From: Myxococcota bacterium
GTDB taxonomy: Bacteria > Myxococcota_A > Bradymonadia > UBA7976 > UBA1532
Assembly: GCA_963169045.1 (NCBI GenBank)
Contig: CAUJDF010000093.1
Span: 1 to 64,000, forward strand
Direction of reading: 5' to 3'
Length of the DNA: 64,000 nucleotides
Of the stretch, positions 8,540 through 17,187 are shown piece by piece. A program made the translations under genes and the position numbers. The notes under the pieces were generated by a model, which ran no database searches, was not told the DNA's origin, and worked only from the letters and a program-made list of their open reading frames with translations. Within the stretch, counting starts at the first letter, position 1. Each line of letters starts with the position of its first letter.

Positions 8540-9328
8540 TCAAACGCCGAGCTTGCGACGCAGGATGGCGTCGGCGCCGCGCACGTCGGAGGCGATCCAG
8601 AGGGCCTCGAGCGCGGCCAGGCGCTCGGGCGAGAGGTCGCCGGTGCGGCCCGCTTCGGCGAGCCGGGCGCGCACCCGGGAGAGCAGGGCGTGCAGCGTGA
8701 TGCCCACGGCCACCGACACGTTGAGGCTCTCGGAGAAGCCGGTCATCGGGATGCGGAACGCCCCGTCACAGAGCGCCATCGTCGCGGGGGCGACGCCCTC
8801 GAGCTCGTTGCCGAAGAGCAGCAGGAGCGGACGATCGACCGGCAGCGTGTCGACGGTCTCCGTCGCGCGGGGGCCGGTGGCGTAGAGCGCCATGCCGCGG
8901 GCGTCGGCCCAGGCGCGCAGCGCGCGCGCGTCGGGGACCGGTTGGAGATCGAGCCAGCGCTGGGCCGCCTTCGAGATCTTGCGAGGGATGCCCGCCAGGC
9001 CCTCGGCCTCCTCGGTGGTGAAGGCCTCGGCGGAGCCCACGGCGAGCACGTCCTGGAGGCCGAGCGCCTCGGCGGTGCGCAGGCAGGCGGCGGCGTTGTG
9101 GGCGTGGTGCAGGTCCTCGAGCGCGAGCGCGACCGACCCGACGCGGGCGGCGAGGACGTCTCGCATGCGCGCGAGGCGGGCGTCGCTGAGGTGGGGCGCC
9201 AGCGCGGAGACCACCGCCGGCACCGGGTAGCGCGCCTCGCCGACGCGGAGGTGCGCGGCGTCGTCGAGCGCGAGTGGGGCGCCCGTTCCGGAGACGCGCG
9301 GGCGAGGAAGCGGGGAGGGGTTCGTCAT
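8540..9328 (-). CDS. TrmH/SpoU-family RNA 2'-O-methyltransferase
   Basis: The 262-residue SPOUT methyltransferase has the three family motifs: N-A-A-A-C-L-R-T-A-E-A-L-G, L-L-L-L-F-G-N-E-L-E-G-V, and I-P-M-T-G-F-S-E-S-L-N-V-S-V-A. The trefoil-knot C-terminal half binds S-adenosylmethionine. Length and motif order fit tRNA (Gm18) methylation by TrmH, but other RNA targets are possible. ATG 9328 was chosen because AAGGTGAG stands about 8 bases upstream; an in-frame start 45 bases further up lacks this. The gene is divergent from pckA. Confidence 0.88.
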   Translation of the reverse strand: MTNPSPLPRPRVSGTGAPLALDDAAHLRVGEARYPVPAVVSALAPHLSDARLARMRDVLAARVGSVALALEDLHHAHNAAACLRTAEALGLQDVLAVGSAEAFTTEEAEGLAGIPRKISKAAQRWLDLQPVPDARALRAWADARGMALYATGPRATETVDTLPVDRPLLLLFGNELEGVAPATMALCDGAFRIPMTGFSESLNVSVAVGITLHALLSRVRARLAEAGRTGDLSPERLAALEALWIASDVRGADAILRRKLGV

Positions 9329-9466
9329 CGATCGTCTCACCTTGACACGAGGGGGGACGAGGGCGCGTGCCATCCGGTTGCGACCTTCTCCGGCCGCCGG
9401 GCGTCGGTGCTTTCAGTCCCTCGATTCGGACCCTTCGTCCGCGCGATTCGCATGCAGGAGCGGTTC

Positions 9467-11131
9467 ATGGGCGCCTGGGATTCTCGAGTGTTCGTCGACG
9501 GTCGTGCCCTCGTCGCGGAGTACGGCATCCGGCCGAGCGGCGTCGTGTACCGCAACCCGGACGCGGATGTCCTCTACCAGGCCGCCGTCCAGCGCGGGCA
9601 GGCCACGGTGCCGGCGAACGGGGTGCTGCACCAGCGCACGGACCCCTATTACGGACGAGCGGCCAAGTCCTCGTTCTATGTACGGGATCCGGACGACCGG
9701 CACGAAGGCCGGCGCCTCGACGACCTGATCGCGTGGGGTGATCCGGCGGCGGGCGAGCTCAACAACCTGCCGATCGGCAAAGCGACGTTCCGCCGGCTGC
9801 GGGACCGCGTGGTCGGCCACCTGTCGCGGTCGGGCGATCTGTACGTCGTCGACGGGTTCAGCGGTCGGACGCCGGCGACGCGGCTCCCCGTGCGCGTCGT
9901 CACCGATCGCGCGCCGAGCGCGCTGTTCGCCCGCAACATCTTCTTGCGCGCCGGCCTGGACGAGCTCGTCGGATTCCGGCCGGGGTGGAGCATCCTGCAC
10001 GCGCCCGACGTCGAGGCCGAGCCCGACGACGCCACCAACGGCGTGGCGTTCATCGTCACCGACATCGCCAGCCGCACCACGATCATCGGCGGCACGCGCT
10101 ATCACGGGCAGATCAAGAAGGCGATCTTCTCGGTCCAGAACTTCCTGTTGCCGCTGAAGGGCATCCTGACGATGCACGCCGGCTGCAGCGAGGGCGACGG
10201 CGGTCTGTCGGCCATCCACGCCGGCCTGTCGGGCACCGGCAAGACCACGCTGTCGAACACCGGGCACCCCGTGGCCGACGACCAGATCTGCATCGAGATC
10301 GAGGGCCCGGCGGACCGCGTCATCAGCAACATGGAGGGCGGGCAGTACGCCAAGACCGAGAGGCTGCGCGCAGAGAAGGAGCCCGAGACCTGGAACGCCA
10401 TCCGCTACGGCACGGCAGCGGAGAACCTGGCGATCGACGAGCGCGGCGGCGTGGACTACGACGACACGAGCGTGACCGCCAACGGGCGCGTGGGCTACCC
10501 GCTCGAGTTCGTGCCCACGGCGAAGGCGTCGGGCACGGCGCGGGCGCCGGCGAACATCACGTTCCTGACGGCCGACGGCTACGGCGTGTTGCCGCCCGTG
10601 GCGCGCCTGTCGGTCGAAGGCGGCATGTTCCACTTTGCGTGCGGCTTCACCAGCAAGATGCCGGGCACGGAGAAGGGCGTCATCGAGCCGGTGCCCACGT
10701 TCTCGGCCTTCTTCGGGAAGCCGTTCATGCCGCTCAAGCCCGTCTTCTACATGGACCTGCTCGCCAAGCTCATCGAGAAGCACGGGACGCAGGTCTGGCT
10801 CGTCAACACCGGGTGGCTGGGACCGAATCACCCCGGGCGGAGGCGGGTCGACATCCTCGTGAGCAAGGCGATCATCAACGCGGTGCGCGACAACCGCGTG
10901 GACCTCTCGGAGGGCAACTTCTGGTTCGATCCGGTGTTCAAGCTGCACGTGCCGAAGGTCGTGCCGGGCGTCCCGGACGAGATGCTGAACCCCCGCAACG
11001 CGTGGCCGGACGAGGCTTCGTTCCGCCAGGCGTCCAACCGGCTCGCGGAGATCTTCCAGGAGGCGATCCGCAAGCTCCCGCAGGTGCCGGCGCATGTGCT
11101 CGCCGCCGGCCCCGCCCCCGTCGACGCCTGA
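9467..11131 (+). CDS. pckA: Phosphoenolpyruvate carboxykinase (ATP)
   Basis: The 554-residue protein is close to the 540 of E. coli PckA. It contains the kinase-1a loop G-L-S-G-T-G-K-T-T-L-S (about residues 252-262), the D-D-Q-I-C-I-E-I-E kinase-2 segment, and a substrate-binding region G-G-T-R-Y-H-G-Q-I-K-K. It converts oxaloacetate and ATP to PEP and CO2 and so opens gluconeogenesis. That fits the nearby CoA-transferase, since acetoacetate-derived carbon needs this step. ATG 9467 has AGGAG 6 bases upstream; the in-frame ATG at 9452 does not. Confidence 0.95.
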   Translation: MGAWDSRVFVDGRALVAEYGIRPSGVVYRNPDADVLYQAAVQRGQATVPANGVLHQRTDPYYGRAAKSSFYVRDPDDRHEGRRLDDLIAWGDPAAGELNNLPIGKATFRRLRDRVVGHLSRSGDLYVVDGFSGRTPATRLPVRVVTDRAPSALFARNIFLRAGLDELVGFRPGWSILHAPDVEAEPDDATNGVAFIVTDIASRTTIIGGTRYHGQIKKAIFSVQNFLLPLKGILTMHAGCSEGDGGLSAIHAGLSGTGKTTLSNTGHPVADDQICIEIEGPADRVISNMEGGQYAKTERLRAEKEPETWNAIRYGTAAENLAIDERGGVDYDDTSVTANGRVGYPLEFVPTAKASGTARAPANITFLTADGYGVLPPVARLSVEGGMFHFACGFTSKMPGTEKGVIEPVPTFSAFFGKPFMPLKPVFYMDLLAKLIEKHGTQVWLVNTGWLGPNHPGRRRVDILVSKAIINAVRDNRVDLSEGNFWFDPVFKLHVPKVVPGVPDEMLNPRNAWPDEASFRQASNRLAEIFQEAIRKLPQVPAHVLAAGPAPVDA

Positions 11132-11149
11132 CGGCGCTCCGTCCGTCCC

Positions 11150-11668
11150 TCAGCGACGCGTCGGGCCGCGTCGGCAGATCCAGCCGGCGTCCTCGTTCAG
11201 ATCCAGGCGGGCCTCGATCGCCAGCCCCTCGCGGGTGAAAGCCGCCTCGAGCGCGCCGACGTCCTCGCGTTTGAGAACGCTGACGGCCGCGAGACCGCCG
11301 GGCCGGAGGATGCGCGCGATCTCGGAGACTTCGGGCAGCGCCGGGCCGAAGTCGATCAGCGAGGTCACCGCGAAGGCGAGCCCGAAGGCGGCGTCGCGGA
11401 AGGGGAGGCGGGCCATGTCGGCCTGTACGCGGACCGGCGCCGGGCAGCGCGCGAGCATGCCGCCCGACGCGTCGACGCACAGCAGGTCGAGGCCGGAGAG
11501 GCGGGCGACGAGGCCGGTGCCGCAGCCGAGGTCGACGGCGGGCGCGGGCAGGGGGCGGGACAGCGCGGCGAGCAACCCCTGGATCTTCGGCGTCTGCTGC
11601 CCCGTGAAGACCTCGTCGTACTCGGCGGCGAACCGGTCGTAGCTGCGCCGGAGGAGCTCGACGTCCAT
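11150..11668 (-). CDS. Class I SAM-dependent methyltransferase
   Basis: The 172-residue protein has the SAM-binding glycine motif V-D-L-G-C-G-T-G-L, an acidic post-I strand (L-L-C-V-D-A-S-G-G-M-L), and I-A-R-I-L-R-P-G-G-L, typical of Methyltransf_11. The substrate is unknown. The start overlaps the stop of the upstream gene by one base (TGATG), so the two are translationally coupled. It converges with pckA, leaving an 18-base gap. Confidence 0.85.
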   Translation of the reverse strand: MDVELLRRSYDRFAAEYDEVFTGQQTPKIQGLLAALSRPLPAPAVDLGCGTGLVARLSGLDLLCVDASGGMLARCPAPVRVQADMARLPFRDAAFGLAFAVTSLIDFGPALPEVSEIARILRPGGLAAVSVLKREDVGALEAAFTREGLAIEARLDLNEDAGWICRRGPTRR

Positions 11669-12504
11669 CAGCGCGCCGCGGCGCGCTCGGCGATGCGCCG
11701 GAAGGCCTCGGCCTCGGGACCGGCGGCGCGCTCGAAGCGGCGGGCGGCTTCGTCGTAGAGGCCCGCCTGGAAGAGCGCCACGCCGGCATTGAGGTCCGCC
11801 GGATAGTCGGGCAGGACGCGCAGCGCCTCGGCGGAGGCCAGGCGCTCCTCGAGCGGCGCGGCGGCGTGCCACTCGAGGCGCCAGCGGTGCAGCCACTCGA
11901 GCTCGTCGGAACGCAGGTAGCCGGTCACGGGCGCCCGCTGCCGGACGTGCCGCGTCCAGTGGTCGAGGAAGACGCCCTGCAGGAGGGCGGGCGCGCCGGT
12001 CTCGAGCAGCCCCGACGCCTCGGCGTGCAGGGCGAACGCGCCGCCGGCGTCGACGAGCGCCTGCCCCTCTGCCGAGCCGAGCACGTCGCGCAGCGGCCGC
12101 CCGCGGGGCCGCGCCGCGAGCGCTTCGACGAGGGTCAGGCCCCGGTGCCGACCGTGGTCCACGTAGGCGGCGCCGCCGCGCATCTGCACGAGGTGCAGGG
12201 CCGCCGCCCGCAGCTCGGCCGCCGCGCGGACGAAGCGCGGGTTCGTCGTCGGATCGCCGTTCGGCGCGAGCGTGGCGGCGACCTCGGCGCGGTTCGCCTC
12301 GACGAAGGCGAGGGAGAGGCGCGCGTCCTCGGGGCCGGGCGCGGTGGGCGTGACCTCGACGGCCTGACGGTAGGCCGTCCAGCGCGCCTCGGGGATCGGC
12401 GCGCGCGCCGGCGCGAGGGTCGGCGCGTGGCCGGTCCGCAGCGCGAAGAGGGCCGCGGCGGCGACGGCGAGGCCCAGGACGGCGAGCAGGAGGGGACGGC
12501 GCAT
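11668..12504 (-). CDS. Exported or membrane-anchored protein with TPR-like C terminus
   Basis: The 278-residue product has a hydrophobic N-terminal segment (about residues 4-22) without a lipobox, so it is exported or anchored by one helix. The C-terminal 70 residues (A-E-A-L-R-V-L-P-D-Y-P-A-D-L-N-A-G-V-A-L-F-Q-A-G-L-Y-D-E-A-A-x-R) look like one or two TPR repeats. I do not recognise the middle. TATCGT lies 8 bases before the ATG with no Shine-Dalgarno, marking a separate promoter just after the terminator of the upstream operon. Confidence 0.78.
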   Translation of the reverse strand: MRRPLLLAVLGLAVAAAALFALRTGHAPTLAPARAPIPEARWTAYRQAVEVTPTAPGPEDARLSLAFVEANRAEVAATLAPNGDPTTNPRFVRAAAELRAAALHLVQMRGGAAYVDHGRHRGLTLVEALAARPRGRPLRDVLGSAEGQALVDAGGAFALHAEASGLLETGAPALLQGVFLDHWTRHVRQRAPVTGYLRSDELEWLHRWRLEWHAAAPLEERLASAEALRVLPDYPADLNAGVALFQAGLYDEAARRFERAAGPEAEAFRRIAERAAAR

Positions 12505-12512
12505 CGGCGGCT

Positions 12513-12518
12513 ACGATA
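12513..12518 (-). promoter_or_regulatory. TANNNT -10 box, leaderless spacing
   Basis: TATCGT (minus strand) lies 8 bases before ATG 12504. Confidence 0.45.
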
Positions 12519-12541
12519 GCGGAAGACGACGCCGGGCGCGG

Positions 12542-12557
12542 GGCGAGGCGCCTCGCC
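12542..12557 (-). terminator. GC-rich hairpin ending the nucleotidase operon
   Basis: GGCGAGGCGCCTCGCC is a perfect 16-base palindrome starting 10 bases after the stop of the gene at 12567. There is no T-tract. Confidence 0.5.
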
Positions 12558-12566
12558 GCGGGGCGT

Positions 12567-14102
12567 TCAGAAGCGCGCCTGCGCCAGCAGGCCCACGCCG
12601 AGGATGTACGGGTTCTCGAAGGCGCGCTTGCCCTCGTCCGGGTTGTTGGCGACGAGGTTGCGGTCCATCGTCAGCTGGACCTCGGCCACGAGCGTGATCA
12701 GATCGCTGATGTCGCTGCGCAGCGTGAACTGGCTGCTGAAGACCGGGAGGACCTCTTCGCCGGAGGGCAGGGGGTACTGGTCGAGCGTGCTGTCGCCCGT
12801 GACGTCCTTCGACTTGCGGACGACGCTCTGGATCTCGATCTCGCGCCCCTCGGGATCGAGGCCACGGCCGCGCACCGACGCCGGCAGCTGGACGCCGAGC
12901 GTCACGCCCGGCTGCAGCCGCAGGCTCTGGATGTAGTAGTCGGCCCCGACCGCCGCGAAGAGCTCGGGCGTGGTGTCGAGCGACTCGGGCGTCGTGCTGA
13001 ACGGGAACAGGCCCGGCGTGCCCTGAACGAGGAACTCGAGGCTGCGCATCACGAGGTCGCCGTTGAACGACCACGCGCCGTCGCGCGCCTGGAAGTTCAC
13101 GTCGCCGGCGAAACCGCTGTCGCGGGTCGAGGTGCCGACGTTCTCGTAATCTTCGAGCACCTGCGAGACCACCGCGCCCTCGACGGACACGAGCCAGCCG
13201 GCGGAGCCCGCCTTGTAGCGGGGCCCGACCCTCCCCGCGCCGGTGTTGCGCAGCAGCTTCGTGTCGATGGGCGTCTGCGGGGCGATGCCGTCGCTCCACG
13301 TGACCTGCGCGCTGGCGCCGTACAGGTGGATCGGCGTGCCCTGGAGCTCGCCGCGGTCGATGGGGATCGTGCCCTTCTTGAACCAGCCGCCGGCGGCCTC
13401 GACCGACAGGTGCGGGCCGAAGAAGAGACCGGCGCCGGCGAGCGCGGCGTAGAGCGGCTCCTCCTCGTCGCGCTGCGGATCGTCCTCTTCGAGCGTGAAC
13501 GTGTGCGCCCGGCCCGTCTTGCCGCCGACGAAGGCGTAGCCGCCGTCCCACTGGTAGCTGAGGCGGGCGCCGGGCACGCGCCGCGCGAGGATGAAGCTCT
13601 CGTTGCCGCCCCAGGACAGCTCCCAGGAGTAGCCGATGCGCATGCGATCGCTGTCGAAGGGGAACAACACCAGCGAGAGGCGCTGCTTCTCGTCGAACTG
13701 CCAGTTGACGCCGAGGTAGCTGCCCTTGTCCCTGATGCCGCCGACGGTCGCCCGGTTCGTCGTCTCGGCGTAACGCTCGATGGTGCGCGCGTTGCGGTTG
13801 GCGTCCCACTCGAGGACCATCGCCGCCTCGGGCGACACGCCCTCGAAATAACCGTCGAACGCCTTGTAGAGGACGAGCTGGGTGCGCGTCTCCTCGCCGG
13901 TGTCGCGCCGGTTGTAGTTCTCGAAGAAGAGCGCGTTGCCGCGGCGCGGGCGGAAGTCGAAGCGCGGGCTCGGCTGCAGCGTCTCGCCCAGGCCGGCGAG
14001 CACGTTGTCGTCGCTGGCGACGAACGTGACCGTCGTGTCGATGAAGTCGCCGGCCGACGCCACCGCGGGCGCCAGTGCGAGGAGGGCGGCGAGGGCGCGC
14101 AT
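12567..14102 (-). CDS. Outer-membrane beta-barrel-like protein, paralogue 2
   Basis: The 511-residue product has a cleavable signal (MRALAALLALAPAVASA-G). The mature protein opens G-D-F-I-D-T-T-V-T-F-V-A-S-D-D-N-V and ends in aromatic phenylalanine (L-L-A-Q-A-R-F), as Bam-inserted barrels do. Alternating hydrophobic strands run throughout. It is clearly paralogous to the product of the gene just upstream: shared opening, the P-S-P-R block, an F-x-S-D-R-x-R-I/L-G-Y-x-W-x-L/I-S-W-G-G block, and the barrel end. Start and upstream stop overlap (TGATG). It is the last gene of a four-gene operon with a nucleotidase. Function is unknown; a porin or scaffold is inferred. Confidence 0.82.
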   Translation of the reverse strand: MRALAALLALAPAVASAGDFIDTTVTFVASDDNVLAGLGETLQPSPRFDFRPRRGNALFFENYNRRDTGEETRTQLVLYKAFDGYFEGVSPEAAMVLEWDANRNARTIERYAETTNRATVGGIRDKGSYLGVNWQFDEKQRLSLVLFPFDSDRMRIGYSWELSWGGNESFILARRVPGARLSYQWDGGYAFVGGKTGRAHTFTLEEDDPQRDEEEPLYAALAGAGLFFGPHLSVEAAGGWFKKGTIPIDRGELQGTPIHLYGASAQVTWSDGIAPQTPIDTKLLRNTGAGRVGPRYKAGSAGWLVSVEGAVVSQVLEDYENVGTSTRDSGFAGDVNFQARDGAWSFNGDLVMRSLEFLVQGTPGLFPFSTTPESLDTTPELFAAVGADYYIQSLRLQPGVTLGVQLPASVRGRGLDPEGREIEIQSVVRKSKDVTGDSTLDQYPLPSGEEVLPVFSSQFTLRSDISDLITLVAEVQLTMDRNLVANNPDEGKRAFENPYILGVGLLAQARF

Positions 14103-15631
14103 CAGAACTCGGCGCGCGCCATCATGGCGGCCCCGACGGTGAGCGGCTCGTCGAACTCGCGGAGCGTGTTCACCTGCAGCGTGTCCTGCACGAGCTTCGA
14201 CCGGTTGGCGTCGTAGAGCAGCGTCACCTCGCCGATGAGCGCGAAGCCCGCCGCCAGGTCGAGCTGCAGCGAGCCGCGCGCCCCATACACCGGCAGGACG
14301 TCCTCGCCGTCGGGGATGATGAACCCGGTCAGCAGGCCGGTGTCGTCGAACATGTCGGCGCGTCGGTAGACGATCGTGCGGCGGCCCTTCAGCGCGTCGG
14401 GCGCGTAGATGCCGGCCCGCGGCACCGTGTTGCTCGTCGACGCCGGCAGCTGCGCGCCGAGCGTCAGGCCCGGCGTGAGGTGCGACGCGGGCAGGTGGTG
14501 CTCGAGCGACACCGTGGCCACCATCTCGGCGGTCGTGTCGACCTCCTCGCTCAGCGCCTGGAACCGCTGGTTCACGCCGGCGTGGTCGAAGAACAGGAAG
14601 CCGAGGTCGCGGTAGAGGCCGAGCGCCGAGACGCGCGTATTGCCCGTCTGCAGCTTCAGGTGCGCGGCGGCGGCGAGGCCCGGCTCGATCTTGGTGCCAC
14701 CGGTCTTCTCGACGTCCTCGAGCACCTGGCCGACGTAGGTCGCCTCGACGGCGGCGCGCCAGCCGTCCTTGCCCCAGGGCTCGACGTTCCACGGCAGGAT
14801 GGGGTCGCTCGAGTAGATGCGCGTGTCGGTCGTCGGCACGAAGGGCAGGCCGTCGACGTAGCTCAGGCGAGCGCTGACGCCGCCGGCGTCGACGCGCTCG
14901 CCGCGCACCGCGCCGTTCGGGTTGCGGCCCTTCTCGAAGAAGCCGCCGTTCGCGTCGAGCCGCAGCCCCTCCTGCTTGCGGCCGATCCCGAAGCCGCCGA
15001 ACAGGCCGTAGAACGCCTCGATCTGGCCGCTGCGCTCGTCGAGGTCGCGGGTGACGAACTGCATGCGCGCCGTCTTGGCGCCGGCCTCGACCGAGTAGAA
15101 GGGCGCGTCGAAGGTGACCTTGAAGCCGGGCACGACCGTGGCGCCGGGGAAGACGTCGTCGCCGCCCCATGAGATGTCCCACAGGTAGCCGAGCCGCAGG
15201 CGGTCGCTGCTGAAGGGCATCAGCACCACCTCGAGCTCGGGGTCGCCGAGGTCGCTGGTGATGCGCAGGAACGAGCCGTCGTCGGCCACGGCGCGCGGGT
15301 CGCCCGTCAGGATGCGGTCGTGGTCGAACTCGAGGACCATCGCCGCGTCGGTGGTGACGCCCTCGAAGTAGCCGTCGGCCTTGGCGTGCAGGACGAGGTG
15401 GGTGCGGCTCTCGATGCCGCGCTCGCTGCTCTCGCGGTTGTCGTAGAACGCGTCGTAGCCGGCGCGGTCGCCGATGTCGGGCCGCGGCGACGGCGGGACG
15501 GTGAGCCCCGCATCGTGCATGAAGTCGTCGTCGCCGACGATGAAGACCAGCCGCGTGTCCATGAACTCGCCGGCGGCGGCGGGTCCGGCCGCGGCACAGA
15601 GCGCCGCGGCGACGAGCAGGGGTTTCCTCAC
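14102..15631 (-). CDS. Outer-membrane beta-barrel-like protein, paralogue 1
   Basis: The 509-residue product starts at GTG 15631, overlapping the upstream TGA by four bases (GTGA). It has a signal peptide ending in A-G-P-A-A-A-G, then G-E-F-M-D-T-R-L-V-F-I-V-G-D-D-D, and ends M-M-A-R-A-E-F with a barrel-type terminal Phe. It shares layout and sequence blocks with the downstream 511-residue protein, so the two probably arose by tandem duplication and may form a hetero-oligomer or act on related substrates. I know no characterised family for either. Confidence 0.82.
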   Translation of the reverse strand: MRKPLLVAAALCAAAGPAAAGEFMDTRLVFIVGDDDFMHDAGLTVPPSPRPDIGDRAGYDAFYDNRESSERGIESRTHLVLHAKADGYFEGVTTDAAMVLEFDHDRILTGDPRAVADDGSFLRITSDLGDPELEVVLMPFSSDRLRLGYLWDISWGGDDVFPGATVVPGFKVTFDAPFYSVEAGAKTARMQFVTRDLDERSGQIEAFYGLFGGFGIGRKQEGLRLDANGGFFEKGRNPNGAVRGERVDAGGVSARLSYVDGLPFVPTTDTRIYSSDPILPWNVEPWGKDGWRAAVEATYVGQVLEDVEKTGGTKIEPGLAAAAHLKLQTGNTRVSALGLYRDLGFLFFDHAGVNQRFQALSEEVDTTAEMVATVSLEHHLPASHLTPGLTLGAQLPASTSNTVPRAGIYAPDALKGRRTIVYRRADMFDDTGLLTGFIIPDGEDVLPVYGARGSLQLDLAAGFALIGEVTLLYDANRSKLVQDTLQVNTLREFDEPLTVGAAMMARAEF

Positions 15632-17187
15632 GGCTGGGGTGCTCCGGAGATGAAGTCCGCCGCGTCGCGCGGCTCGACGATCCAGATCGTCTCGACGCCG
15701 GGCCCCGGCTGGGTCTGGCGCAGGTGCCCGACGACGCGCGTGAGGCGCTCGCCGGCGTGGGCCTTGGGGTCGTAGCCGGCCCCGCCGAGCGTGTCGCGGG
15801 TGGAGACGTAGAACTTGGCCCGACAGCTGTCGCCCTGGCAGCCGACGCCGACGCCGAATTGGCCGAACTGCTTCAGCGAGCCCTCGATCGTGCAGAGGGC
15901 GTCCTCGTTGCACGCCTTCTCGCACTCGCCCTCGTTGCAGATCATGGCGCAGCCCGCCGACGTGCAGACCTCGCCGCACAGCGCCTGCTCGCCGCGGGTG
16001 CGGTCGATGCGCTCGTCGCCGTTGTAGTCGCACTCGACGTAGTGCTTGCTGATCGTGACGTCGTCGAACGCCACGAGCGCGTGCTCCCACGGCTCCATCG
16101 CGAAGTTGTCGCGCCGGCAGTCGATGGGGCTCTGCCGCGCCGCCATGCCGAGCGCGATGCGGGCCGCGTTGCAGTCGGTCGCGTCCTCGAGGCCGGGGAT
16201 CTCGGCGTCGCCCGGCGCGCAGAACCGATAGAAGTCGGCGGGGACCTCGCCGCCCATGCCCAGCAGGTGCTCGGCCGCGAGCGTCACCGGCGGCGGCAGC
16301 GCGGCCACGTCGATGTCGCCGGGATCGACCAGCCGGCACGGGACGATGTCGCCGTCGTCGATCTTGCGGTTGCGGTTCGTGTCGGCCAGCTCGAACGACG
16401 GGAAGTTGAGCTGCGTATTGCCGATGAATTCTGCGGCGTTGCCCGAGATGCTGCACAGGCGGTCGCCGCGGCGCACGTCGCCGGGGCTCGAGTGCGTGAA
16501 CAAGAAGACGCTGTTGTGGCCGCCCGCCGGACCGTCGAGGTCGGTGACGTAGAGGCCCGCCTGGGTCGTGCCGGTCACGATGAACTTGCCGTTCGCGATC
16601 GTGACCGTCTCGCCGCCGAGCGGCGTGTCGGTCGTGCAGCGCGGCGCCAGCTGGAGCTCACGGATGCGTGGCTCGGCGAACCGCAGCGAGGGCGAGATGC
16701 CCGTCGCCTGGGTGGCGTGGGCCGGGGCGGGCTCGCGCGCCCGGCCGCAATCGGGATCGGCGGCGTCGACGAGGTCGTCCTCGTCGTCGTCCTTCTCGTT
16801 GGCGCAGTCGAGCTCGGGGTCCTCGCCGGCGTCCTCGACCCAGATCCGCGTCGGACCGAACGCGTACCGGATCTCGGCGGTGGCGTCGGCGACGCCGTCC
16901 TTCACGCGCACGCGGTTGGCCGTCCGCGGGATCTCGCCGGGCTCGACGTCGAGGCGCACGGTGCCGTTGAACTGGCGGAACGGCTGGCCGTCGGCGCCGC
17001 GGGCGACGATGCGGATCGGCACGCGGGCCGGCACCGCGCTCGGGAACGGCAGCGGCGTCTCGGCCGTGCCCACCTCGTAGCCCCGCGGGAACAGGATCTC
17101 GAAATCGACGATCTGCGGGAGCGGCTCCTCGTACGACTTCTCGCCGCACGCGGCCAGCAGCAGCGCGATGGGCAGGAGGCGCCGCAT
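15628..17187 (-). CDS. Cysteine-rich lipoprotein with nuclease-type OB-fold
   Basis: The 519-residue product has a short lipoprotein signal (Cys15 in LAAC). After an immunoglobulin-like segment comes a Myxococcota-style C-x-N-x-x-D-D-D-x-D-x-x-x-D-x-x-D-P-D-C motif. A domain at about residues 175-275 follows: G-E-T-V-T-I, V-T-G-T-T-Q-A-G-L-Y-V-T-D-L-D, G-D-V-R-R-G-D-R, G-N-A-A-E-F-I-G-N-T-Q-L. It resembles the OB-fold found beside extracellular nuclease and phosphatase domains. The last half has about 15 cysteines. It overlaps both neighbours (TGATG and GTGA). I infer a surface nucleic-acid or nucleotide binder serving the upstream nucleotidase. Confidence 0.75.
   Translation of the reverse strand: MRRLLPIALLLAACGEKSYEEPLPQIVDFEILFPRGYEVGTAETPLPFPSAVPARVPIRIVARGADGQPFRQFNGTVRLDVEPGEIPRTANRVRVKDGVADATAEIRYAFGPTRIWVEDAGEDPELDCANEKDDDEDDLVDAADPDCGRAREPAPAHATQATGISPSLRFAEPRIRELQLAPRCTTDTPLGGETVTIANGKFIVTGTTQAGLYVTDLDGPAGGHNSVFLFTHSSPGDVRRGDRLCSISGNAAEFIGNTQLNFPSFELADTNRNRKIDDGDIVPCRLVDPGDIDVAALPPPVTLAAEHLLGMGGEVPADFYRFCAPGDAEIPGLEDATDCNAARIALGMAARQSPIDCRRDNFAMEPWEHALVAFDDVTISKHYVECDYNGDERIDRTRGEQALCGEVCTSAGCAMICNEGECEKACNEDALCTIEGSLKQFGQFGVGVGCQGDSCRAKFYVSTRDTLGGAGYDPKAHAGERLTRVVGHLRQTQPGPGVETIWIVEPRDAADFISGAPQP

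Noticed and set aside
9342-9347. Perfect TTGACA that could be a -35 for pckA
   Set aside because: No acceptable -10 hexamer lies 16-18 bases downstream, and the site is far from the start without other support.
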